This document shows, piece by piece, positions 1-13,882 of a stretch of 64,000 nt of DNA; position 1 is the first letter of the stretch; every line of letters starts with the position of its first letter. Both the position numbers and the translations under genes were made by a program. The notes below the pieces were generated by a model. It was given only the letters and a program-made list of their open reading frames with translations. It had not been told where the DNA came from and did no database searches. Source of the DNA: Varroa destructor. Taxonomy: Eukaryota; Arthropoda; Arachnida; Mesostigmata; Varroidae. The stretch lies in contig NW_019211454.1 in the NCBI RefSeq assembly GCF_002443255.2, positions 68,906,056 to 68,970,055 of the forward strand, in the 5' to 3' direction.

Positions 1-3000
1 TTGAGTATTTTAAGACGACTTTGCACTCGGATTCGGATTTTGAAAAAAAAAAACGTTTTTTTTTATTTATTGTTATTATTATTATTATTATACAGAAAGA
101 AATTAACACCAAGTTGTACTCTGTTAGGATCTTTACCCAACTATTCGTCATTGTTACGGTCTCTTCTGGAAAAATGTGTAGTATGCATTTGTTGTGGGAG
201 CGTTTAGAAGGTAAGAATATATATTATCCAGTATTGTGTTTAATACAACTTTCTGTTCTAATATGAGCGTTTTTTTTTTTCACAGTAAATTGTGTTTTTT
301 ACATACATTAGGTGATAAGTGATGCGATTACAAAATGCCTCACACTGTTATTTTGCTAGTTTGCTAGTCTGTTACATCAATTAGTCTACCTACTTTTATT
401 TTGTTTCAATTTTTGTGAACGTTCCCCGCTGCTTTTCTTGAAGACTCATTGTTGGTCTCTACCCTTCAAGAAGGTGACTTGAGGTCAACGTAGTTGTTTC
501 CGGTGCTTCCCAAAGGAAATAGTATTTGGGGCCAACAATTCGGCAGAGCAGAGCTCGCCGGTAGAGGTCAAAGGCCGTTTCTGTGCCATCCTTATATCCG
601 AAATCCGCTCGAAGTTCCGACTGAAATGCTCGGAGATGAAAGAAAGGTGATCATCACTGTGGTAGCTCGACAAGTTCAGTGCTGTCCAGATGAATTATGG
701 ATTATAGATGAAAAGACTACTCCTTGTTCTTAGTGATAGTGGAGAAAGGGAAATAGACCCAGCCACCGAGAGGAAAACCTTCGTGTTTTCTTCAGTTTGT
801 CACCCTTTCCTTTTACATCCTTGCATCGAAGACGCGGCGTCAAACAGGAAATAGATAGACGAAGAGGGTTTCGCGTAAATAGGGAAAGGCGAAGCCAGGC
901 CGGTGCTGATGGTGAGGAAAGATTGGATCCTGTGTGACGACTGATGACTTAATGAAGCCAAAAAGGCTGAAAAGTCTACCAACGAACGAACAACCCACCT
1001 TTGACTTTTCCAGTCCGAGCAAGATAGGACATAAGGATGCAATTGCAGCAGGCAATGATGATGATGATAATGATGTTGAGGCTCATAATATTTTCGAGAT
1101 TTCACCTTCTCTTTTTTTGATGGGCTACGAGCATAAGGGCAAAGGGTAATATAGCGAGAACCGAAACTGCATGCTGAGAATCCCTAGGAATAAAGCACGC
1201 CATACGGACTTCCATGGGCGGCGTCTGTTTGAGCTCTGCAGTTATCTGATTATGGGTGGGTTGATAGGTCGTCACCAACTCGGTGAACGTTGATCGAAAA
1301 ACAGGGAATTTCTCGCGTCAGAACCTTTTCAGGCTCCAGGCTTCTACAATCTGCGTCCATGTGCTAATCTGCACATGATATTATGCGTTGTTTAAGGCTA
1401 GGCCTCACATTGACAGCTTGCTGGTGGTTAATGCGCTATCAGATTTATTTTGTGATGCTTCGCTAGGGTTAATGGTAACACAAATCGGCTATTAAAAATA
1501 AAGAGAAATACTGCTATATGCCTATTATATACCCTTATGGAAAATATGAATTTTGAGCCCTTTTCAATAAACCGTTCATAGCCTACTACTTCCCACTTTG
1601 TGGCTTTTTCATTAATAAAAAACACAGTTTATTAGAAGTAAAAATCTAATAAAAGTGTCTGAACGTTTACTTTCACTGCGATGTTGAACCTTAAGCATAC
1701 ATGTATGAATGCGGTCAATCTTACTAATGTAAGCCGTTCTCGCTCGACTGAATGACGCCCACCTTTGGTAGGAAATTACTTGGATACGGGTATGAGCGTG
1801 TGTTCCTAAATTGTGTTTTCAGAGTTTTCTTAAGTCACTTCTGAGTATTGCTCTCTTTTTCAATGTTTTTCGTTCGTCTACAACATCTCCTCGAGATTCT
1901 TTGATCGTGTATTGATGATGGTGCCATTCCTGACGGTGGTAGTTGGAATGTGTTTTTAGTTGAGTGAGCGAAGATTGTTGTAGGGACGTAAGGTAAAGAA
2001 GCAAAAGGAAGAACGAAGAAAGATCAGTAGCTGTCAAATCATCGAAGTACTACCCTTCGTTCCGCACATCGCCTTACCACGCGCTATTCGAGCCTTGCTG
2101 AACGTTACCGCAACGAAGCCGCAGCCTCCCATCAAATTTCTCCAGGACCACCCCTGTATTTTTTTTTTAGATATAGACCCTGTTTCTCCGCCTTCGCTCA
2201 ATTGCCTGTCCCTTCAGTGCTCATCGGCGTTGCCCACTATACTCCATCTCAGTCAGCAGCCCATTGTGCCCCCTAAACGAATGTCGATGCGTCATTTGTT
2301 GTAGATTCCGCCCGTCTATGACTTGTAATCCAGAAAGAGTAGTTCAAGTAAATTTCAGTGTCAGCGTCCCAGTGAAATGCATGCCGAAAGAACTGCATAA
2401 ATGTCTTAACAGTTTGAATTCTGTCTTCACTTTTGAGAAGAACTGCAAACACAGCAAGTCCGTTCCCAAATTTCATCAAAATATAGTTTTTATCGCTATA
2501 ATTTGAAGCAAATTTGTTGTAATATTAGTGCAATCGAAGTAATATAATTATGATGCTTTAATATAAAAAAAAAAAAAACATTTAGAACTTCGTAGACCGC
2601 TGGTGGAACGCGTAAATCGAATCCAAAATATGTTTCTGCCAGGAAAAAATCAAAAGCCTTCATGCAAGCGTGGTATGGCTCTACTTTAACGTAACGCATG
2701 GTCCCTGTTTTAAATGCGTCAACTCTTTCAGGTTTGGGGTGCAATTTGTGTAACAGAAATACGTAGGTCTCATTTAGGCTGTGCCAGTGTACCGGGGCCA
2801 GAGTTCAGTTGCGTGGTGGGCGGCGAGGCCTTTGACATGGGCCCTTTCACCGGGCATTACGATCCTCCTTTCCTCCTACTTATGTGATTACACGAAGGAG
2901 AGAATTAATTGCGAGAACGGTTGTGATACAATGACCTAACCTAACCCTACGCTTCTCAGTTGGACAACGATCCCACGTATAGCTACAAAGACTTGCACAG

Positions 3001-6000
3001 TTTTTCTTGGCTGGGGTTAGCGTGTTCTGACTTTCTTTAGCCTGTCTCAGTTTGCTTATGAACGTCACGCCGCTAAATATATGTACGTGTATATATATAT
3101 ATATATAAGGAGATAGAGAGATAGGGTAACTAGTGCGCCTATGCATACTTTCTGACACACAGCCGTACAGCAAGTTTTTATGCGGCTTCCATCTATGTAT
3201 ACACAAGACGGGGGCTGTAGTAGACATTCAGCCGTCGCTCAGCGGTTAACTACTTCTTCTGTACCCTCGCGCGAATGGACCCGAATGGAGCAAGAGTAAT
3301 TAAATTTATGGCCTTTATAGACAAGAACAAAGAACGAAGTACTTCCCCGTTCCTTAGTAGCTGCACTTGTCCATCGCTCACTGCCTCGTTTGCGTTGCCG
3401 CCGCAGGAACGGCTACAGCGCCTGCAGACGCCATTGCATAGCCGGAGGATGGATGGTTTGTGCTTAAAAATAAAATTAAACTTATGCAAGTACCGTCAAA
3501 CATTTCAAGTGAGTATGTCTTACTAGTTAGTTTAGTATTTAATGGAAGTCGGGAGTGCATACTTCAGAAGTACCTCATCAGTACTTATTGCGATCATTTA
3601 TACTTCCAGTTAGGTTGCCACCTAAATGATTAGCGAGTCGCGCGTCTTTCCAGCACCGTTGCTGCTTGCTAAGGCTATGGCAACAAAATAGAGTAACGTT
3701 ATTGAACGCATAGATTAGTTACTTGACTTGAGAGGATATTCGTTCAAAGATGTCAATCAAAATTAGCGTCGCTCGAATATGGCGGTTGTCTTCGCGTAAA
3801 TTAGAGACTGATTGGTTATTGATCTTCCTTGCCGTTTCATAAACACTGTCTTTGTTAGTTATGAACTAGCCGTGTGTAAAGCTTTACTAAGAGCAGGCAC
3901 GGTGACAAATTAGAAGAAGAACTTCCGCATGACTCTTACGAATCGCTTCTCGACGTCTCGATAATTTTCGCAGGGAATATTTTGAATTCGGGAGAAATTA
4001 TATCACATCATAGGTTGAAAGCTGAAACTGGGAAGATCTGCGTCTCGTACATTGTATGATGCATATACGTAGTGGAATATATGTATATGCTAACATTAGC
4101 ATTTTAAATATGACTTGATCCCCTTACGCCATAGACTTCATGGAACTGCTCGTAAATTTAACCTAGCTCAGAAAAGCAACGACCATTTTTTTATTACATG
4201 TTAATATAATTAATTAATTAATTTTAATTATACCACCTTGTAGCACGGCTGCAGCCATGCCAAAACGCAATGTTATTCTGCAATCAACTTGAAACTGGAA
4301 GCTTATTTAATTATACATGTAATTTTGTGAACTTTATTTCGCTTAAGTTATCACTTCACCGAGCGACCCGATCCCAGTGTTTTCAGCGAAAATTCTTCAT
4401 TCAAGCCACTGCGCAGTTATTTTTTATGCCTAATATGAAAATGAATTTATGTGAAGTGCTCAAATACGATTGGGAAATTCTTCGATAATCATTAGCAGAT
4501 AGCTAGGTTTTTAACAGTAAACTCAAAGCTTCACTCAATAAACTCTTACAATGTGCGCTAAGTGGGCGATCCATAAGGACTAATAGATCACTAGTTCAGT
4601 CACTCCCCTAACAATAGAATCATATATAATGTTTGTTATTCCAGACAAATATCAAGTACTCAATGGTCGGCATTTCTTCCGCGGTGCAGAATGTCCCGTC
4701 ATAGATTCATCGTGTCTATGAGCTGGTGTGTAGACAGCTTGATGGAGTTACTTCTGCTAAAGCCTAAGGCCCGAAGTTGTATATAGGTGGTCTTTGTATC
4801 GGGAGTGTTGTCCGGAGGCGTTTATAGGGTCGTGAAACCTATTCAGACGAAGTTTTTGTGTAGCGCAAACTACCCGTATGAATGACGGTTAGTCCACAAT
4901 AGTCGGAGTCAGCCATTGAATTAGTCTGGCTAATGAAAAGAATGCTTAACGACACTCTAAATATTTCCAGTACTAAAGAGATCCCTGGTAACGCAGTCAA
5001 TGGACACGCCTTGAATGCACTAAATATATTTAAGCCGATTCTGACCGGGCAACACACGATCATTGGCTAAGTCAATTCAAGCAAGATTTATTATTAAAGT
5101 AATAGAACAAATAATAACAGTGTGCCGCAAAAAAGACGCACACGCGCATACACATGTTTCAAAGCTCGTAGTTGTATAGGTGTTTAAAACGGACTTGATT
5201 GTTTTACCAAAAGCCCCGCATGATATACTCAAAAGGTCCAAATAGGTCACTAAGGCCATAGTGATGGCTAATGGACAGAAAGAAAAAAAAGTGTTGCTAA
5301 CACATACATTACTATTTCTGTCAGTCAAGGAACTAAGAAAGGACTTCTAATTAATTATCCAGCCGAGGAATTACGGTTAACTTATTAAACACGTAATCTC
5401 TCACATAAAACACGTTCGATCTCTGATATCGTGATACGCTCGTATCTGAATTTAGTAGGAAGGTTGGTATAGGGAAGTTAATGGTAACTTCCTAAACTGC
5501 TTATTCCCTATGCAATTAACCAGAAAATACTGCATATGTAATTTAAATTTCACTTACATGTATTCAATGTAGCATTGCTCATGTAGCATTTGCTCTTAAT
5601 TATGAAGTAACAAAATGATTAATATTCGAAATAATATCAGCGGAATATACTCTTGCCTCGTTAAAAACACAGTAATCATGGTGTATCATTAAGCTAAGTA
5701 TTATTAAAATTTACATTTAATTGCTAGAAAATTCAAGGGCATTTTTTTTTTGGTTATTATAAATTATCGTTTTGATCCAGGATTATATATGTAAGGTATT
5801 TTGAGCTTTTTGTTATTTTATATATTATCGCATGACTACTGCTGCCATACCGAAGTTGGAACTACAGTGATTATTCTTTTGCTGAAGTGGGCATTAAGGC
5901 GGTGCAAAACTGTCAGATTTTACCCTTTTTCTGCAAAAAACAAATCGCATGATGATTTACAAATTTTTAACGGTTTACTTCCCGATGGGCCTGTAGCTTA

Positions 6001-7679
6001 CACTTAAACCCACCGAAAGGTTCGTTCTCCACCCAAAAAGATCGCAAAAAAAAAGATAAATTTTTGGTTTTTGAAAAACTTTGGTGGCAGTAGACAGCAG
6101 CCAAAGTGAAGTAAAGTGAAGTGAATTAAAAATACAACTAGCAGCTTTGTTAATACGGGGTAAAATGAAATTAGTGCGGTTCGCAACGAAGTCCATCGTA
6201 CGGAAGATAATACAACGTACCGTAATCAAAAATCATGGCAAGTGGCATTAAATGAAGCTCATGTTGGACCTATAATAAAATAAAATTTAGAAAAAAGGAC
6301 AGCAAACGGCAAACAAATTGCATTTATATTCTGCAGGTCATATCGACAAGGATATAGCGGTGTTTGGGGGGTTCGTTCATTTGCTATTGTAGATTTCATT
6401 TTTTCAGTTGTCAACAATACTGCTGCTCCTCTTTTCCCCTATACGATAAATTTGTGTGGATAAATGGCTCGTTATCTTTTCTTTTGTCCAAACACGAGCC
6501 GGCATTTAGCCCTAAAGGGACAGAAGTCAGAAAAAGCCGAAAAGTTGCGGCCATTAAGAGTAATCAAGTTAATTAGCGACGAGACAAGCGGATCCCCAAA
6601 TCTGTAGAATCACAGATGCAAAAACTTAATAAAAATTGTGCAAAAAGCTGACTTCTGCAGGAAAGCGCTATGTAAAAGCAAGTTGTGCCTGCGAAACATC
6701 ATTCAGGAGGCAGGTGTTTTTGGAGATGCCGGGCGCCATCAAGCCATCTGCCAGATATACAACCCATTCAACTAATAAGCGTATTAGATAAACGCGTAAC
6801 GGGTCACGGAGCCAAATGTTTTTATCTGCGGCATGGGATCCAGCCCAACGCCTAAAACGATTTTATACTATACAGAGAATGCGAATCGTGCTTAGTGGCC
6901 TTTTCGATCTGTTCCTATCAGAGAATGAAAAAAATTACCCTATTCAAATGGAACAAATTGGAGAACGGCTCGTTGTATGGACGCATTTTCTGGAGACGAT
7001 TTGTGATCTTGCTCCGTTTTGCAGACATTAATTAAACTGATCACGATTTATGTAGGTGTTCTTACATAAAAATATATCTCGGGAGTAATTTCAATCATTT
7101 CTGCGACATTATAGCAGTCACTGGTTAAGATTTTCCAGCAAAGAATATGCAGAGTTTTTTTTTTTAATAAATAGGCTCGTATAGATTTACAAAGACGCTG
7201 CTTGATTACACAGCAAAACAAAGGGTAGCCCTTAGCACGAAACGAACTTGAAAATTCAATTAATTGTAATTAAATAAGTAATTATGAATTCAGTTAAAAG
7301 GTTAGTCTATCAAGATTGCCTTAATCATTGAAAGCCACTTTTCCACTGTAGTTGGGGTTATGGGACCCATGAAACGTCTTAAGTAAAACGTTGTAGTACA
7401 AGCGAGGCACGTAGTGAATGACTAAAAGTAAAGTCTACAATTGAATATAATAAACAGTAAAGTAGCAAACGTCAATTTGGCCTGTTTTGCTGCAATGACA
7501 ATAGCCATCTAAAGTGTTTGATGTCGTATCAAAAGCACTAATTTGGTTATGTGAAACCCTAAAAAGAACTCCATATAATAAACTGAGCTATTTTAACTTT
7601 GGGTTAGCGTTTAGTCCGCTTTAGATTCGATAGGATAGAAAGCGACGGTTCGTCCTTGAAAGGGCATATATAATTACGT
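1..7679. other. No gene recognised
   Basis: AT-rich DNA with short simple repeats (GAT triplets near 1060, TA run near 3095, TTAA repeats near 4210) and only short open frames, all below about 115 codons. A GC-richer patch lies at 2790-2880. No exon with flanking splice sites and protein-like features was found. Confidence 0.4.
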
Positions 7680-8583
7680 CTTGCTTATAAGCCGCACGCA
7701 GGCGCCAAATAATCATAGCGTCATTAAGATTATACAACGGCACTGTATCACTGGCCATAACAACAGAGTAACGGATCGACAAGCCTGTTTTTTTATACGG
7801 AAGGTTTGCTTGACGGACATACGTTACGTGAATCTTTTAGGGAAGAGGACGTCAACGAAACGCTCACAGCTTGATACGGTAGTTGCCGTCGCTGCCACAC
7901 TTAATAAAGGTTATCACAACAGGGCTTATTCAGCTATTAGGATGCGGACGCGTTCAGATGAATGGAGGCACAGGAAAGCTGTTCGACCAAGCAGGTTTTG
8001 TCGACGACGGTCCTACACTGACGTATGCTTTTAACACCATCAACTCTTTCAGCTTATGTTGCTAGTATATTACAAGGCCATAGGCACCACCAATGAGCGA
8101 CAGCGTCGCTCTATTGTGCCCGCGGAACAGGTGCTGGTCTACAATCACATGGTCAGACAGACACAGAATGAGGCCATGTGACAAAACTGGTCCTAACATC
8201 GTGTCCTGTAAACACCTCGCATGCAACAGTGGCTGCAAGAAGGGACGAGGAGAAGCAAGATCCAAGAATATATCCACGAAGGCAATTCGGAGAAGCGGTG
8301 TGATAACCACCGAGATGGTCCACCGGCTGGTCAACCAGTTGGCTTACATAGCCAACGAGCTCGAGTGGGGGCATGATCTAATCAGCCCTTGCTATACAAA
8401 CAGCCCACACACCACATATGCCCTTGCTTGTCGAACCAATGACAGGGAGTGCCAGCTATTGCGACACTAACAACTAGGATAGCAGCAATCACAGTGATCC
8501 TATCTGCTCTATCGAAAGAAATCTGCTCGTTCGTTGTCCTTGGATACCTTCTGATCCACCGATTACCTGCCAAGTGTGACTAA
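7680..8583 (+). other. Cluster of overlapping open frames, possible decayed coding DNA
   Basis: Plus-strand frames of 117 codons (7681-8034) and 125 codons (8093-8470) follow each other in a locally GC-richer stretch, and a different frame from about 8423 to 8583 encodes a hydrophobic segment (IAAITVILSALSKEICSFVV). A long minus frame (8062-8334) overlaps. The shifting of the best frame along the plus strand suggests an old coding sequence broken by indels, but no family motif is recognised and base composition alone could explain it. Confidence 0.2.
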
Positions 8584-9060
8584 ATGCTAACACAAATTGT
8601 ACGTGTCTGTAGACGTCAAGCGATACGCGGGCTTAATAGCTATTGAAGCAGATCCGTGAAAGCGTTATTACGACCGTACTAGTGTACTGTTCGCAGATAC
8701 CCCATAGTTGATGGTAAAGGAGAACACATTTGGAGTAAAATACAGGTTTTCCGATTTTAGCCAAAGTGAGTGTAGGTCCTTGTTGACAAGCAGTTCCTTC
8801 AGACCGATCTATGGCTTTGCAAATGTGCAATATTTGGCTGAACGAGCTAAAAAACAAACGCGTATATTGAATCTTGTAATCTGACTTTAGTGTTTCATTC
8901 TCATAAGATGGAAGTGGGCGTTTGCTATGTCATGCTATGCATCATATCTCTGTATGAAGGCGTCCAGTCTCGACGCTTTTGTAGCAGTTTAACAAAGGTG
9001 AATCGTCTGTTGAACTCTTCATAAGAAACCGTTGTCATTATGTCCTTTATGTTATATATA

Positions 9061-9112
9061 CATATAGATATACATATATATATATACATGTATATATATA
9101 TATATATATACA
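9061..9112. repeat. (TA)n-rich microsatellite
   Basis: Interrupted TA/CATA dinucleotide run. Confidence 0.9.
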
Positions 9113-12100
9113 CGCATTGCTGTACGTTGCCGACTCTAGTCAGTAACGCCTCTAAAATTATGTTTAAGTGTACATATACATAGATAGATAAATTGTGCTG
9201 AGTTTTAATATATAACAGCAGTAGCGAGATTGGTCAAATTATAATGCATCCGTCCCATCAATTCGGGCATCCGCTTAGGATGCTTTTATAAAGACCTTTT
9301 TTTTCCAGAAAATGTCACTCAGCGAGAAATTCGAACGCAAGCTTTGTAGTTTACGCTTGAATTCATCAAGATGCGATCTTTTTAAAGTAGGCAAAACTGA
9401 ACAGGGTAGTAAGCAGCAGAGTAACCTAGTTTGCGAGACATACTACCTACGATGCAAGCGCAAATGATACAGAGATTGCGAAGTTTCACTTGAAATGACG
9501 GCCGCGACCGACGGTTCGAGATCGTTAGAGGCATGGCGAAAAAAGCACGGATGCTATTCGAAGGACACACAGAAGCTTTGCGGCTACAAAAATAGGGCCG
9601 TGCACTTCGGACATACTGTAGTAATGCTCAGAGAGACATAAGAACCAAAGGTCGTAAAGCACTTCAAGTTGGAAGTCGGCCAGGGGCCACCAACCTATTG
9701 CTCTATCAAGTTTCGAAAATTGTCTTCCAGCTGTGTACACGAGATTCATCACTCGGAGCAGCGCTCTGCTCACTACCTCATTTTTCCATCAAACAACTAG
9801 AAAAGTCGTCAAGACTTTGCATAGATTTGGCCTTAAAGGTTGAGGTCATACAATGCTAAGTGGACCCGAATCTTTTGGACTACTCGACAGGCCCCATGTG
9901 ACGGCGCCATAATGCTAGAGCAGGACAACGAAATCGATTCAGAAAAACTAACGTCTTACTTAAAGGTTTAAATCACGTATGTCACTTCCACTAGACTACA
10001 AAAAATGATCCGAAATGTAATACCGCTAATATAAGATATCACATTTTCACTATTTCAGCGAAGAAGATCCGATCACTTGACAGAACAATACGACAGCTGC
10101 CTGATAAGTTAGTAAGTTCCTGCTAGAAAGATGAAACTTAGTAGGTTTACTATATATCTCAATCTAATCCATTGCGTAGGATGGAAATGTGGCTGAGAAT
10201 TTCTCTATAGTGTAAGCCTAAATAGGTGCACTACTCAATTAGCTGCCCTAACTCTCTGTTTACGTCGATGCATTGCATTATATTCAGCTCAAGTGCATCA
10301 GAGAAGGTTCTTGTTGCCTCGTTTGTCCGGCTCCCGATATCGGCCCCCTGAAAGTGATGGCTTACTTTCTCGTTGCGTTCAGGATCACCATTGAGAGCGC
10401 GGTCACTGGTCGCATTTGGCGTTGCCGGACCGGCATTTACCTTCCAATTCTGAACGTTGCTTCCCCAACTTTAATCGGGCGTCGTCTGCAGCTGCCACCG
10501 ACACCCCCACAACTGCCAAGTTCACTTTGGCGTTACGGTGGCAGATGTGACATGTTTGATATTTCGATCCTTCCGTGCTTCACGACTCCGCGATTCATAT
10601 TAATATCACGTTTCGCCCAACAGCCGTCGAAACAGATGCCTCGAAGACGGCCGAGTCTCCATTAGGTTATCTGCTAAACACAATAACAAAAATGACAAGA
10701 TTTTGCCGCAAAGTACCGAATACTGTCGATTTAAGCAAACGGAACCAAAGCCTTGAACTTCTCTAAAAATGAGCACGTATACAGGCATCTATTTAGAGCA
10801 AAACACGATATCTCTGTTTTCGCACACGAAGGTAGGCAACGGTTAAAGAGTGAGAGGTGACGCAAACGGGACATAATTTAGACTTGTCAAAGATACATAG
10901 GATGACATTGATGATAGACTACCGTGGAAAGATACATTCTTCGATCTGGTAGTTTGTAAATATAATCCAATTATACAATAAAATGAGGCTCGGATTATCA
11001 ATGGAGACAGGTATTAATAGTGCTCGATGGATGCGGCACCAGAATTGAGGTTATTTTTTGGCAAGCCAGATATTGAAGTGATTCGGATAGAGTTTAACTG
11101 GGCTTGTTAGCTACGGAAGCCGAATCAGCTTTACTGTAGCTTACCTGCGAATGTTCATATTGATTTTTTAAATCGGGAGAATATCGTTTAGCGCTATCAC
11201 CGCAAATTTCCAGTCAGGTCCTAACACGAAACATCTGCCCTAACAATAATACAGATATATCTTGCAATCAAATATAGGCAACTATAACGTTCAAGGACCC
11301 ATATACAGGTACGGGACCCTAAATTCTATTCTAAGTTAAGTCTCTGTCCGTTCCTACCATGAGATTTAATTATAAATAAAACATAAAATTCGCCAGCTAT
11401 ACTGTTCGTTAATACAACAATACGCATTTTCATACGCGATCTCTGCTAAGGAGAGTGCATTTACCCGTAAAACTTTAAACCGTAAAATCCGTAGGACACA
11501 AAATTAAACAGGAGATTTTAGTAACTAAAGTCCTCTGTTCAAAATGATATATTCCTAATACGCTTGCAATCCTATTATAGAACCATTGCATATGAGTCTG
11601 TTATCCGCTGATAATATGTTGCGCCATACGGACGAACACGCCATCGACGTTTTCCTTCGTAATAGAGTCCTTTGTGTTCTTCCTTTCCTACGCGTTCATT
11701 GCCTCCCTAGAATTTATACTCTGGATCTCATCTTCCATATCTCCCTAATAGCGCGTGGTGTCGCTCGCAGCTGTCTAGTACACCGGAGTCGCAAGGTGGG
11801 AGAATGGTGGAAACAAGGGGATAAGAATGGTACCACAGCGGGATAGGCGGGAATGACACAAAGGGTCTAAGAACTAACGAAACAAGACAGGCAAGTAGAG
11901 CGCGAATATAGCTTTCGGCATGCATCTACATAGAAGAGTTCCGCTTATGTTATGAATATTTTATTATTAATTTCCAAAGCGATTAAATTACATTGTTGCA
12001 AGAGGGAAACTGCAGCGTGACGGTAAATTACTGGTGGAGTTGACTGATTCGGGTGCGCGGCACACGGGAAAAGCCAAAACCCGTATGGTTGTGTGATGTT

Positions 12101-13851
12101 GAAATTTGCTATTTGCCGCCCAGCTAAATCTATTCTCCCATGGCAAGATATTTAGCACAGATTTGTAAACGGCAAACAGCCGCTACCACATACACAGGCG
12201 ATACGAGCTCATCTGCTCATGTTGCGAGCTACGTTATTTTCAAAGACATCTGTCTGATGGGATGCCTGACGGCGATACTGGACGTAAAATTCCTATACAT
12301 GCATCGGTAGACATTTCGGTAAATACATAGCTCTGCCTGCTACGTACCTTTTAATTATGATGAGCAAACCCAAATGAAGTCAGCATTTATGTTCGCTAGC
12401 TTTTTTTCGTTTGATGTGCTACTTATTAAAACAAAAAAATTATTTTACATTATTTTACCTTTGAGAAATGAATTACTTAATGGGTTAGTGAAGCTCCAAA
12501 TTTCAACTGCTTAAAAAAAAAAAATAATCATTTTTGTTGCCTACTCGCGATATCTGTGTGAGGTACTGTTAGATATCTAACTGCTACTGTCAAATTCAAT
12601 AATTTCACTATAAGAAAAATCGAAAATGCCATTAGAAGTCAGGTATCTAGCGTGACGGGAAGGGCATGAGCACTGATATATTTTGAATAGATAGCATTTT
12701 TGTGATAAATGGATCTATTTTATTTCTAGGCTGTTATGATGAATCTTTATATATTTACACTTGAGAAATTTAATTCATTTATTATAGAGAAATTAACACA
12801 TTTAATAATAAGAGCTTAAATTCTTCTATTTTTATAGAGTTATTTGACGGACGAACTCAGAGAGGTTGTTATTATTGATCTACTTTTTGTCTTCATATTA
12901 GAAAATTAACGAAAAAGTAAAAAAATTGGAACGGCTTGATGATAATGAGCAATATATGTTTGCTGCGGACAATGGTCATTTTGCGCGTTCATTGAGCCAG
13001 ATCGTATTGACTATCAAGGTCTGAGGATGAAATGTGTATTAGTTACAAAGTGTGCAATTAAGTGTGCTTAAGAAAGAACGAACGTGTGTTGTCGAAGGCA
13101 GATCTAAAAAACATTACATATATATATCCCCTGCTATAATAAATATGACAGACGTACTTGTTTTATAAGACCTATTTTTAATTAATAATCATATCTCGCA
13201 TCGACGAATTTGAAACGACCATGAGAGATCAGACAGTTATCTTTATAACTAACCGCGCTGTTATCGGATTCATAGTAATAATTCGGAGCCGAAAATATCG
13301 TTCGATCAGCAAAAAACGCCTGAGCTGGAGGTATAAGCTAGAAGGCTGAAAACCAGATCGCAAAAGGTACGACTACGAGAAATCGAATAGCAAATAAGAT
13401 AGACGGTCACTGTTATCCAGTAAAATATTCGGGGTCATAGATATGTAGTTGTTGGCAATCCGTTTAATTTATGATAAACTGCCTGACTTATTTTCTAATG
13501 AGAGTACAACTAGCGTGCCCCTTTAGCAAGATCAGGACCCAATACATACCTTTTTTTTTTAATTCCACTTTTACTATAATCATATTGTGCGTTCATACTT
13601 AGCCTCCGTCAACCTCACTATATTCTCCACCCGTAAGTATCTTATTCTCTAAGCAAGAATATTAACGGTAAGAAGCTTCAGCCTTCACAGATGCATTTTT
13701 TTAATCTTTCCAATAATTTCGTTTTACGTTCCCACGTAACTGATAAGGAGGTTCAATATATGACTTTTCTGAATGTTAATCTACGCATAGATCCATTAAA
13801 ATGACGAAGTGCTTACTTTATACCTTCTACAGTTTGGGTTATTGTTTAACT

Positions 13852-13853
<2 letters not shown>

Positions 13854-13880
<27 letters not shown>
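13854..13880. repeat. (GA)n microsatellite
   Basis: Uninterrupted GA dinucleotide run of about 13 copies. Confidence 0.97.

Positions 13881-13882
<2 letters not shown>

Noticed and set aside
2935..2948. Telomere-like CCTAACCTAACCCT
   Set aside because: Only two and a half copies of the arthropod telomeric unit; too short to be an interstitial telomere.
3225..3300. tRNA A-box-like GTCGCTCAGCGGTTAA, possible tRNA or tRNA-derived SINE
   Set aside because: No matching B box, no acceptor-stem pairing and no second copy seen in the window.
10273..10665. 130-codon plus-strand ORF
   Set aside because: No recognisable domain, no splice sites at its ends, and the overlapping frames are also open.
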